From GCA-2737725 sp033763995 (GTDB lineage Bacteria > Pseudomonadota > Alphaproteobacteria > Rhodospirillales > Rhodospirillaceae), in the NCBI GenBank assembly GCA_033763995.1, contig JANRJL010000082.1, forward strand, positions 8,313 to 72,312: a DNA stretch of 64,000 bases. Reading direction: 5' to 3'. Both the position numbers and the translations under genes were made by a program. The notes under the pieces were generated by a model. It worked only from the letters and a program-made list of their open reading frames with translations. It ran no database searches and was not told the origin of the DNA. Positions 1-8,040 of the stretch are shown here, in pieces (the stretch's first letter is position 1; each line of letters opens with the position of its first letter).

Positions 1-165
1 TCCTAGCCGATTTCGCCTGATAACAGTCCAAGAGCCCGTAATAACCTATTGAGAATACGATGCCTTTTAGCCTTTGACTTGGACGCCCCGAAGTGGCAAA
101 TGCCACCGCCACCAGCGAACGACCCAGGCCGTTCGTGAGGTGCCGGTTGAGTTTCGGAGGATAAC

Positions 166-501
166 GTGGGTAAAGCTGAATTGGGAATGAAGCTGAGCTG
201 CGAAAGCTGCGGCGCTCGTTTCTACGATCTCAACAAGCAGCCCGGCGTGTGCCCCAAGTGCGGCGCGCAGAACGCCCGCCCACAAGTCTTCCGCAGCCGC
301 CGCGCGGCAGAGGAGCGTGAAGAAAAGAAACTGGCCTTGGCCGCCGCAGCCAAGAAGGCCGCCGAATTGGAGCAAGAAAGCACCGCCAAGGACGTCGCCG
401 ACGATGACGAGGACGACGAAGCGGTGATCGAGGATACCTCGGACTTAGGCGAGGACGACGACGTGGACGTCGTGGTCGAAAAAGAGGAAGGCGGCCCGTA
501 A
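166..501 (+). CDS. FYDLN-type zinc-ribbon protein (TIGR02300 family)
   Basis: A 111-residue protein starting at GTG with GGAGG five bases upstream. The N-terminus has a two-CxxC zinc ribbon (CESCGARFYDLN, then CPKCGA), with the FYDLN signature that names this family, followed by a long Lys/Ala/Glu-rich helix and a strongly acidic Asp/Glu tail after about residue 75. The family is essentially confined to Alphaproteobacteria and has no assigned function. The tail suggests a protein- or nucleic-acid-contacting role, which is inference. A tRNA-Ala gene follows on the same strand, a common arrangement in this class. Confidence 0.9.
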   Translation: MGKAELGMKLSCESCGARFYDLNKQPGVCPKCGAQNARPQVFRSRRAAEEREEKKLALAAAAKKAAELEQESTAKDVADDDEDDEAVIEDTSDLGEDDDVDVVVEKEEGGP

Positions 502-679
502 GCGTCATAGGATAGATCGAAGGGCCTTGCGAGGAGCGAGGCTAATTCTTATCTTCGCGCCGAGTTTGATCGCCCAAAAAGTTCTAAAGATAAAGATAGA
601 GAGTTCCCGCCGCTCTTGCGATGCCACCGGCGGGCCGCTGCGATCCAAACGCACCGGACATAGCGAGAATGATGGTGCC

Positions 680-755
680 GGGGCTGTAGCTCAGTTGGGA
701 GAGCGCTAGGATGGCATTCTAGAGGTCGTCGGTTCGATCCCGTCCAGCTCCACCA
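680..755 (+). tRNA. tRNA-Ala (anticodon GGC)
   Basis: The 76-nt sequence folds as a standard cloverleaf. The 7-bp acceptor stem is GGGGCTG/CAGCTCC with one G-U, the D arm is GCTC/GAGC, and the anticodon stem CTAGG/TCTAG encloses ATGGCAT with anticodon GGC. The T arm loop is TTCGATC and the encoded 3' end is ACCA. The T stem contains one U-U mismatch, as is usual for alphaproteobacterial tRNA-Ala(GGC). It would read GCC alanine codons, heavily used here. Confidence 0.95.
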
Positions 756-764
756 TCATCAAGA

Positions 765-798
765 AACTCATTGCAACCGTTTAAGACTCAATGAGTTA
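765..798. repeat. Inverted repeat downstream of tRNA-Ala
   Basis: Nine-base perfect arms AACTCATTG and CAATGAGTT are separated by 16 bases. A second short hairpin (GGCCAAG-ATCG-CTTGGCC, 805-822) follows. Neither has a good U-tract on either strand, so a terminator role for the tRNA or for the convergent chemotaxis gene is only possible. The rest of 756-975 shows no gene. Confidence 0.4.
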
Positions 799-975
799 TC
801 TGTTGGCCAAGATCGCTTGGCCCAAAATCGCGGGCCGGTCGGCCCCCGCTCGACAAACACAAAATCTCGGCACATTTACCTCGTCGGCTTGGCGTTCTCA
901 TAAGCCTGACTTCGGCTCTTTCTCCGCAATTTCTCCGGTAACGCCCCAGGTCCCAATTCGGCGAGCGGTGGACGC

Positions 976-2658
976 TTAGGCGCTGCGAATACCTTGCAAG
1001 AACTGCGCAACGCCCTCGCGCAAGCGCTGAGCTTGGTGAGCGAGCGCCTGCGATGCGCTGAGTACGTTCTGGGACGCCCGGCCCGTCTCGCTCGCGCCGT
1101 CGCTGACAATACGGACGTTGGAGCTCACTTCCGCCGTGCCAGCCGATGCCTGTTGGACATTCTGCGAAATTTCCAACGTCGCGGCGGCCTGCTCTTCGAT
1201 GGCGCCGGCGATCTGAGCCGCGGCTCCGTTCACCTGCTCGATGGTCTGACGGATCGCCCCGATCGCGTCCACCGCGCTCTTGCTGGTTTTCTGGATCTCG
1301 TCGATTTGCTGCGAGATCTCCTCGGTGGCCTTGCCGGTTTGATTGGCGAGATTCTTGACCTCGGCCGCGACCACGGCGAATCCCTTGCCCGCCTCGCCGG
1401 AACGCGCCGCTTCGATGGTGGCATTGAGCGCCAGCAAGTTGGTTTGGTTGGCGATATCGGCAATCAGTTCGACCACCTTACCGACGCGCTGCGCGGCATC
1501 GGCCATGCCCTGAACGGTCTGGTTGGTGGCGTTGGCTTGCGCCACGGCGGCGGACACCGTGTCCGAGGCGGTGCGGGCGTTTTGTCGCACGCCGGAAATC
1601 GAAACCGACAATTCTTCGGCGGCTGCGGCCACGGTTTGCACGTTAGCGGAGGCTTGATCCGCCGATGTCGCCATCGTAGTCGACTGTTGCGAGGTGTTTT
1701 CCGCGACCGACGACATGGAACGAGCCGTCTTCTCGAGGTCGCCGGCGGATTTGCCCAGTTCGTCCAAGATGCCCCGGCTGTCGGCTTCAAATCGCGTGAT
1801 GAGGTCTTCGATTTTCTTGGTGCGCTCTTCGCGCGCCTTGATTTGGGCGCTTTCATTGGCGGCGAGTCTGGCACGTTCGACGGCGTTGTCCTTGAAGACT
1901 TGAACCGCACGGGCCATTTGGCCGATCTCGTCATTGCCCGCGGCCGGCACAACCACCGCAAGATCATTGGCCGCCAATCGGCCCATCACATTCGTCAACG
2001 ACCCCACGGATGACAGGATGCTGCGGGCCGTGAGAAACATAAAGGGGCCGATAATAGCGAGGGAAACCAAAAAGACGATGATGATTTGAGTCCGAGCGCT
2101 GGTGACGGCGTCGTTGGCTTCAGCAATGGATTTCGACATGGCGCTTTGGCCGGCCTCGTTGAGAATATTCAACATGGCGCTGACCTGCTCGCCCGTGCCG
2201 TCGATCTCATCATCAAGGGCAGCAAAGACATCGCCGCTGGCCTTGGCTTCGACGGCGCGCGGCAGGTCCTTGGTGGCACCGACAGACAGCTTGCTGACCA
2301 GCTCTCTAAAGTCTTTCACCGCCGACTGTTTGCCCAATGTCTTTGCCGCGCGTTCGACCACATCCTGATTGTCGAGCATGAAATCGACGCTGGCCGACAT
2401 CGCCTTGATGCGATCAGGATCGACGGCCCCTTCCTGCTTATCGACGATCATATCCATCGCATTCAGCAGCAGGTCGAGGTTCGACAGCTGCATCTGCGCC
2501 AAGATCTCGATGTCACCCCGAATGGCTTCCGCGGCTTTCGTTGCGTTGTCCACGCGCTGGGAGGCAAACAACGTGAGCGCAAAGATGATGGCCATGCCCA
2601 CGGCGGCGGACGCGCCCATGAGGGTGATCTTGGTCTTGATGCTGAGATTGGTGAACAT
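976..2658 (-). CDS. Methyl-accepting chemotaxis protein
   Basis: A 560-residue transducer starting at MFTNLSIKTK; an in-frame start 22 codons upstream would bury the first membrane helix. The order is TM1 (about 11-32), a helical periplasmic domain of about 155 residues, TM2 (about 191-211), HAMP, then the cytoplasmic signalling domain. The conserved hairpin tip (TNLLALNATIEAA followed by GKGFAVVAAEVKNLA) lies near residue 410. There is no C-terminal CheR/CheB pentapeptide. No che genes are adjacent, so it probably feeds a chemotaxis pathway encoded elsewhere. The ligand cannot be read from sequence. Confidence 0.93.
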   Translation of the reverse strand: MFTNLSIKTKITLMGASAAVGMAIIFALTLFASQRVDNATKAAEAIRGDIEILAQMQLSNLDLLLNAMDMIVDKQEGAVDPDRIKAMSASVDFMLDNQDVVERAAKTLGKQSAVKDFRELVSKLSVGATKDLPRAVEAKASGDVFAALDDEIDGTGEQVSAMLNILNEAGQSAMSKSIAEANDAVTSARTQIIIVFLVSLAIIGPFMFLTARSILSSVGSLTNVMGRLAANDLAVVVPAAGNDEIGQMARAVQVFKDNAVERARLAANESAQIKAREERTKKIEDLITRFEADSRGILDELGKSAGDLEKTARSMSSVAENTSQQSTTMATSADQASANVQTVAAAAEELSVSISGVRQNARTASDTVSAAVAQANATNQTVQGMADAAQRVGKVVELIADIANQTNLLALNATIEAARSGEAGKGFAVVAAEVKNLANQTGKATEEISQQIDEIQKTSKSAVDAIGAIRQTIEQVNGAAAQIAGAIEEQAAATLEISQNVQQASAGTAEVSSNVRIVSDGASETGRASQNVLSASQALAHQAQRLREGVAQFLQGIRSA

Positions 2659-2808
2659 GTGAGACTGCTTTTTCGGCGGATTTTGTGCTGTTGCGGCGGA
2701 GGCGCCCCTTGAACAAGGGGCCATAGCTTTTAGCGGGACTCATGGCAAACTGTAAGCGAGCCGCGCTGTTAGCACGAAGCCGTTTCAGATGGCGATCAAT
2801 TAGGCGTG

Positions 2809-2857
2809 AAAAATTGCACGTGACTGCGCTGCTCAGGTCTTTGGCAGCGCAGTCACG
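2809..2857 (-). terminator. Rho-independent terminator of the TorF-type porin gene
   Basis: Perfect 14-bp arms (2819-2832 and 2844-2857) with an 11-base loop lie 17 bases past the stop codon of the minus-strand porin gene. On that strand the hairpin is followed after four bases by five T residues (2809-2813). This is the clearest intrinsic terminator in the window. It separates the porin from the chemotaxis gene downstream. Confidence 0.85.
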
Positions 2858-2874
2858 ACAATGTGAGCGTTTAC

Positions 2875-3567
2875 TTAGAAAGCTTTGGACAGCGTCAGCA
2901 CGGCGCGCGCACCACAAAGACCCGCGCACGTCGCGACGTCGGTATCGTGGTAACGGATGCCGACGTCGACAATCGGGAACGCATAAGTAAGGCCGGCGCT
3001 CCAATACATGTAGTCGGAGCCGGACGCCTTCTTCAACTCCTGGGTACCGACAAATGCATCGAAGGTTAAGCTTTCCATGACCGGTGCCGAGGCACCGACT
3101 TGCACGGCCCAAGCGTCGTCAAGGCCGCCAAAAAAATCGGGCGAGAAGTAAACGCTGCCGTTGAGTTTAGCCACACCGGCGTCATAACCCAGGGTCGTAT
3201 AGCCCTCCCAGTAATTGTAGTTCAGCGCATTACGCGCGCCGGGATAAGCGTAATAGATCACGCCTGCATCGTAGCTGACGTTGTCGACCGCGCCGCTGAA
3301 GCCAGCCGTGATATCAACCTCGACGTCGGCCTGGCCGCCATCGTTGAAATCGACGTTCGATCCCCAAAAATTAAGATGGAAACCGGTGCCGCTTTCCCAA
3401 TTCAGGGCAGGTTGGAACGCCGGATTTTCATCAGTCTGGCTGTAACCGCGGAAGATGTAGTCGCTGGTCACCGCGACGCTGCTTGAAAACTTGCCTAGAC
3501 CGTCCTGAGCTACAGCCATACCTGGCGCGAAAAGCGCTGCGCCCAATAAGATTTTTGAGAGATTCAT
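2875..3567 (-). CDS. TorF-family putative porin (TIGR02001-like)
   Basis: A 230-residue outer-membrane protein with a signal peptide (MNLSKILLGAALFAPGMAVA, cleavage before QDG). The mature part resembles TIGR02001: SSVAVTSDYIFRGYSQTDENPAFQ at the start, then alternating aromatic beta-strands (YDAGVIYYAYPG, YWEGYTTLGYD) and a C-terminal Phe typical of outer-membrane barrels. An AGGGGA ribosome-binding site lies just upstream of ATG. Family members are often found near energy-taxis or respiratory genes, but the transported substrate is unknown. It sits between two chemotaxis receptor genes and has its own terminator, so it is probably a monocistronic unit. Confidence 0.85.
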   Translation of the reverse strand: MNLSKILLGAALFAPGMAVAQDGLGKFSSSVAVTSDYIFRGYSQTDENPAFQPALNWESGTGFHLNFWGSNVDFNDGGQADVEVDITAGFSGAVDNVSYDAGVIYYAYPGARNALNYNYWEGYTTLGYDAGVAKLNGSVYFSPDFFGGLDDAWAVQVGASAPVMESLTFDAFVGTQELKKASGSDYMYWSAGLTYAFPIVDVGIRYHDTDVATCAGLCGARAVLTLSKAF

Positions 3568-3670
3568 TTAGGTCCCCTGTTAAGAGCGAGCGACGTCCCC
3601 ACATGTGCATAGTTTTTAAGCTGCTCATGGGCAAGCCTAATTTTTAGGCAATTTAGTCGTTCCGATTGGC

Positions 3671-5356
3671 TTAGGCCTTGATTTCCGCCAGGAACGACTG
3701 AACCTCGCGGTTCAAAGATTCCGACTCCTTGGACATGCGCTGTGCCGCCTCCAGCACTTGCGCGGCGGCATGGCCGGTCTCAGCCGACGCTTCATTGACG
3801 CTTGAAATCGTCTCCGACACTTCCGCCGTGCTGGCCGCAGCCTGTTGAACACTGCGCGAAATTTCGAGCGTGGCGTTGTTCTGCTCCTCGATCGAATGAT
3901 TGATCGTGTTCGTCGAACTGTCGATCTGACCAATGATGTTGGCAATTTCACGCAAAGCCGAAACGGACTCGTTCGTCGCCTGCTGAATCGAGGCGATGTA
4001 ACGAGAGATCTCTTCGGTCGCCTTGGCGGTTTGATTGGCGAGATTCTTGACCTCCGATGCGACGACGGCGAAGCCCTTGCCGGCTTCGCCGGCCCGCGCG
4101 GCCTCGATGGTGGCGTTGAGCGCCAAGAGATTGGTTTGCGACGCAATGCTCGTGATGAGTTCCACCACTTCCGAAATCTTTCCCGTCGCATCGACCAAGC
4201 CCTCGATCGTCTTGTTCGTGCGTTCGGCCTGTTGCACCCCCTGCTTCGCGGTGCCGGCCGACCCCGATACTTGGCGACGAATCTCGGAGATCGAGGCCGA
4301 CAGCTCTTCTGCGGCAGCGGCCACGGTTTGAACGTTTCCGGTGGCTTGATTGGCGGAAGAGGAAACGGATCCGGCCTGATTGCTGGTCTGTTGCGCGATG
4401 GCGCTCATGGAGGCCGCGGAGGCTTGGAGCTGGTTCGCCGCCGCCGACAATGACTGGATGACACCACCCACTTTCTGCTGGAACTCGTCAGCCAGTTTTT
4501 TCATTGTCTCGCGCTTCTCGCGTTCAGCCTTACGCTCGCGTGCATCTTGCTCCGCTGCCATCTGTTGCTTCTGGATCAGATTATCCTTGAAAACCTGAGT
4601 TGCCGCGGCCATGGACCCGATTTCATCGCGCCGTTGAGCGCCTGGGAATTCGACGTTCAGATCGCCGCGAGCAAGGCCCTGCATGGCCTTCGCCATCAGG
4701 GCCACGGGCTTGACCAGTCCGGCAATTGCGCCCACTGCCGCTGCAGCGATCATTGCCAGCACGACCAGAGAGACGGCCCAGATCAACAGCGTGATGGTAT
4801 TGCTTCGGTCGGTCGCAAATTTCTCGGTTGCCGCGCCAAAACTGTTGGCTTTCTCCACGGTCTCGTCGATGACCTTGCGGTGTGCGTCATAGGCCTCGGT
4901 AATGGCGCCATAGGCCGCGCGCGCACGGTCAGTGTCGCCGCGCTCCAGAGCTGGCAACAGTTGTTTCTCAACCTCGTCCCAAAAGCGCGCCACGTGCTCG
5001 TCGGACTTTTGCGTGAGCAGGCGCTTGATTCCTGAGTCGAGATCTTGATCACCCCAATAATCCCTGCGCGTGTCGTAATCCTTGTGCAATTGAGCCAATC
5101 GCTCCTTACGAGAAGCGGCTGACTTGGGATCTTGATAGGCCAGCGTTACTTCGAGATAGGCCTCAATGACATATGCTGGCGGCGGCAAAATATCGGCAAT
5201 CAGGTCCTTTACCATGACGATGCGGTTATGCACCGGCCCGCCGACCTGCAATTCGCGCAGTCCGTAATTCGCCGTGAGTACCGTCACGACATAGCCCACC
5301 ATGATGACAATGCACAGCAGCCACGAAATTTTTGAGATACTTGTTTTGTTTTCCAT
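3671..5356 (-). CDS. Methyl-accepting chemotaxis protein
   Basis: A 561-residue transducer with TM1 at about residues 10-30, a helical periplasmic domain of about 160 residues, TM2 near 190-210, HAMP, and a signalling domain. The conserved tip (SQTNLLALNATIEAARAGEAG, then GFAVVASEVKNLANQT) lies near residue 410. It is paralogous to the transducer at 976-2658 in the cytoplasmic half but differs in the sensor half, suggesting a different ligand. It ends in FLAEIKA with no methyltransferase-docking pentapeptide. It is divergent from the PLP enzyme gene. Confidence 0.93.
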   Translation of the reverse strand: MENKTSISKISWLLCIVIMVGYVVTVLTANYGLRELQVGGPVHNRIVMVKDLIADILPPPAYVIEAYLEVTLAYQDPKSAASRKERLAQLHKDYDTRRDYWGDQDLDSGIKRLLTQKSDEHVARFWDEVEKQLLPALERGDTDRARAAYGAITEAYDAHRKVIDETVEKANSFGAATEKFATDRSNTITLLIWAVSLVVLAMIAAAAVGAIAGLVKPVALMAKAMQGLARGDLNVEFPGAQRRDEIGSMAAATQVFKDNLIQKQQMAAEQDARERKAEREKRETMKKLADEFQQKVGGVIQSLSAAANQLQASAASMSAIAQQTSNQAGSVSSSANQATGNVQTVAAAAEELSASISEIRRQVSGSAGTAKQGVQQAERTNKTIEGLVDATGKISEVVELITSIASQTNLLALNATIEAARAGEAGKGFAVVASEVKNLANQTAKATEEISRYIASIQQATNESVSALREIANIIGQIDSSTNTINHSIEEQNNATLEISRSVQQAAASTAEVSETISSVNEASAETGHAAAQVLEAAQRMSKESESLNREVQSFLAEIKA

Positions 5357-5599
5357 CTATGGACCCCAATGCGTACATCACGAACGATTTGACACAACAT
5401 CAATCCTCGGCCGGGCGACGACAGCGGCAACCGATGGCCGCCCCTTAAGTGCATGTAATACGCATACGAAAGCGGCGTGGATGATGGCTTTCGTAGCGTT
5501 GAAATTGTCGGCAATTGAATTCTCGTTTTAAGTTTGATCGCTTGGCGAAACGCTGATTGCGGCTCTAAACTATTTGTTGGGTCTCTTGAGTTGAATGTC
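5357..5599. promoter_or_regulatory. Divergent intergenic region with one candidate promoter
   Basis: This 243-bp region separates the divergent chemotaxis and PLP-enzyme genes and should hold promoters for both. On the plus strand TTGGCG (5542-5547) and TAAACT (5566-5571) are 18 bases apart, a plausible sigma-70-type pair about 30 bases before the chosen start at 5600. No convincing minus-strand promoter was recognised. Confidence 0.35.
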
Positions 5600-6598
5600 A
5601 TGTCGCTGCATATCGATACTTCAGACGCAGCCGCGCGGCTCGCCGGTCAAATTGTGAAAACGCCGCTGCTTGCGTGTGGCGAGCTTGACCGTCGCTGCGG
5701 CGGCCGAGTCTGGCTCAAGGCCGAGCCCCTGCAAAGAACAGGGTCGTTCAAGATACGCGGCGCACTCAATCGGATCTTGAATTTAACGCCGGCCGAAAAA
5801 CGTAACGGCGTGATAGCCTGGTCATCGGGAAATCATGCTCAAGGCATCGCGGCGGCGGCGGCAATGTTCGACATTCACGCCGTCATTGTGATGCCCGCCG
5901 ACGCGCCGGCGCTGAAGATCGCCAATACGCGCGCCTTAAAAGCCGAGGTGGTTCTTTACGACCGCGCCACTCAGGACCGCGAGCAGATTGCGCGCGAGCT
6001 CGCGGCCAACCGCGGCCTGATCGTCGTGCCGTCTTACGACGACCCGTATATCATTGCAGGCCAAGGCACGGTCGGCGTCGAACTCATGGCCCAAGCCGCC
6101 GAACAGGGCGCCGTCATTGACGATATCATTGTGCCTGTCAGCGGAGGCGGGTTGATCGCGGGAGTAGGGGTGGCGGCGCGCGCTGTGCGTAAAGACGTCC
6201 GTCTGTTTGCCGCGGAACCGCAAGGCTACGATGATCACGTCCGGTCATTGGCCGCCGGCGAACGTGTCAAAAACGAGAGTACCGCGGTGGCTTTGTGTGA
6301 TGCTTTGTTGGCCCCCATGCCAGGCACACTCACCTGGAACATCAACGCGACTCAGCTCGCGGGAGGTTATGGTGTCAGCGATGAGCAGGTTTGTGCGGCC
6401 ATGGCTTTCGCGTTTCAGCATCTGAAACTGGTTGTCGAGCCGGGCGGCGCCGTGGCTCTGGCGGCCGTGCTCGCGGGGCTGCATGATTGTCGGGGGCGGA
6501 CAATCGGAATTGTCTTGTCAGGCGGAAATGTCGATCCTTCAGTTTTCAGTCATTGCCTGGCGGTTGGTCTGGGTAATTCCAGCCGCCTGGAGCAATAA
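5600..6598 (+). CDS. Threonine/serine dehydratase-like PLP enzyme (fold type II)
   Basis: A 332-residue pyridoxal-phosphate enzyme of the tryptophan-synthase-beta fold. The PLP lysine is in GSFKIRGA near residue 50, the substrate loop is SSGNHAQG, the phosphate-binding glycine loop is SGGGLIAG, and the C-terminal cofactor site is SGGN. This matches threonine dehydratase (threonine to 2-oxobutyrate and ammonia) or serine racemase. There is no C-terminal ACT regulatory domain, so it would be the catabolic, feedback-insensitive type. ATG at 5600 is preferred because homology begins right after it; an in-frame TTG exists at 5534. Confidence 0.88.
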   Translation: MSLHIDTSDAAARLAGQIVKTPLLACGELDRRCGGRVWLKAEPLQRTGSFKIRGALNRILNLTPAEKRNGVIAWSSGNHAQGIAAAAAMFDIHAVIVMPADAPALKIANTRALKAEVVLYDRATQDREQIARELAANRGLIVVPSYDDPYIIAGQGTVGVELMAQAAEQGAVIDDIIVPVSGGGLIAGVGVAARAVRKDVRLFAAEPQGYDDHVRSLAAGERVKNESTAVALCDALLAPMPGTLTWNINATQLAGGYGVSDEQVCAAMAFAFQHLKLVVEPGGAVALAAVLAGLHDCRGRTIGIVLSGGNVDPSVFSHCLAVGLGNSSRLEQ

Positions 6599-6849
6599 GT
6601 CACTAGATTCTATTTTATTTTCAATGCTCTATGAGCTGAATGTATGATACGAGTCGTGTGGAAGCTTAACCCAAGCGCAACAAATGCCGCCCATCTTCTA
6701 CTCGCGGGTTTGCTTGTTTTGCGGTTCCGCCAGCTCTTCCGTACATCTTTGGATTGAGTCGCCGTGGGATCAAAATAATGGCAGTTTAACTCCTGGGCGG
6801 GTATTTATAGTTTTGCCGCGAAACTAAATGAACAGAACGAGTCAGCACG
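6599..6849. other. Intergenic region upstream of the response regulator
   Basis: These 251 bp are noticeably AT-richer than the surroundings and presumably carry the promoter of the two-component genes. No ORF, RNA structure or confident promoter pair was recognised. Confidence 0.4.
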
Positions 6850-7956
6850 TTGAATAATAAGGACAAAGACAAAGAGAACCTGGGTCATGACCGGCTCTCA
6901 GTGTTGGTGGTCGAAGACAACGAGTACATGCTCGATATCTTCGTCAACGCACTGAAGCGGCTGGGCTTTACGCGCACGCAGCGGGCGAAAACGGCGAAGG
7001 AAGCCGTCGAGTACCTGCGCGCGACGACGAAAGGTTTTGCCGCCTCGGAACAGGTCGATATCGTTATTTCGGATCTGGTGATGCCGGCCGTGAGTGGCCA
7101 ACACCTGTTGCAATGGCTGCGTGACGACAAGGCTTCACCCAATCGTTTCATGCCTTTCATTTTGATCTCTGGTGCGGCCGACCGCGTCAATGTCGAGGCG
7201 GCCCGGGACCGCGGCGTCAGCGAATTCATCTCCAAGCCGTTCTCGGTCGAAGTCGTCTACAAGGTCTTGCAGCGCATCATCGATAATCCACGCCAATTCG
7301 TCACCACGCAGAATTATTTCGGACCAGACCGCCGCCGCAGTTCCAAGGCGGGGCCGCCCGGTGGCGAGGAGCGGCGCAAACCCGACGAATCTCACGGGAC
7401 GATCGTCTATTCAAAAGATCGCATCGAAAAAGCCGCCAAACCCAGCGACGTGTGGTTCTTCAAACTGCCCAACTATCTCAAGCAGAAGATGGGCTCCAAC
7501 GCCATGCGCCAGCAGTTCGTTATTCCGCAGGACGTGCTGGAATCCGCCGAGACCGAGCTCAAGCGCGAGGCTGAAGGATTTATCGGGTGGGCGAAGGAAT
7601 ACCTGGACCGGCTGTCAAAGCAAGTCACGGACGCGAAGGACAAGGCCGGCGAACGCACCTCGAATTTCGAGGAGATCAATCTGATCGCGCATGAGTTGCG
7701 CGGCCAGGGAGGAACGTTCGGTTACCCATTGATCACGGTGTTTGCAAAGTCGCTGTATGACGTGACCAAGCCGCCGTGCCGCCAGGACGATGCCATGCTC
7801 GAGATCGTTAAGGCGCATATTGACGCCATGCGGGCGGTGATGCGCGAGAAAATCGCCGGTGACGGCGGCGAAATCGGACAGCAGTTGTTTAAAATTCTCA
7901 AGCAAGCGATCGCGAAATACACCGCCAAGCCCGCGGAGCAAGCCGCCACGACATAA
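6850..7956 (+). CDS. Response regulator with REC domain and Hpt-like C-terminus
   Basis: A 368-residue protein starting at TTG. Residues about 16-140 form a receiver domain: VLVVEDNEYM acidic pocket, phosphoacceptor Asp in DIVISDLVMP, ILISGAA and the ISKPF lysine. After a charged linker (GPDRRRSS...) the C-terminal part has NLIAHELRGQGGTFGYP, which resembles the histidine-phosphotransfer motif (H-x-L-[KR]-G) in a helical context. It thus looks like a REC-Hpt two-module phosphorelay protein without a DNA-binding domain. The histidine kinase 84 bp downstream on the same strand has no receiver of its own, so the two are likely partners. Confidence 0.85.
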   Translation: MNNKDKDKENLGHDRLSVLVVEDNEYMLDIFVNALKRLGFTRTQRAKTAKEAVEYLRATTKGFAASEQVDIVISDLVMPAVSGQHLLQWLRDDKASPNRFMPFILISGAADRVNVEAARDRGVSEFISKPFSVEVVYKVLQRIIDNPRQFVTTQNYFGPDRRRSSKAGPPGGEERRKPDESHGTIVYSKDRIEKAAKPSDVWFFKLPNYLKQKMGSNAMRQQFVIPQDVLESAETELKREAEGFIGWAKEYLDRLSKQVTDAKDKAGERTSNFEEINLIAHELRGQGGTFGYPLITVFAKSLYDVTKPPCRQDDAMLEIVKAHIDAMRAVMREKIAGDGGEIGQQLFKILKQAIAKYTAKPAEQAATT

Positions 7957-8040
7957 GCGGCAAGCAAAAGTATGGCTGCGCGCGACGACTGTTGAGATCG
8001 TACCTGTCAGTCTGCCGCGGAGAGGAGTCGGGGACGTGCC

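Noticed and set aside
74..102. TTGACT with a weak CAAATG 17 bases on, before the FYDLN gene
   Set aside because: The -10 match is too poor to call a promoter.
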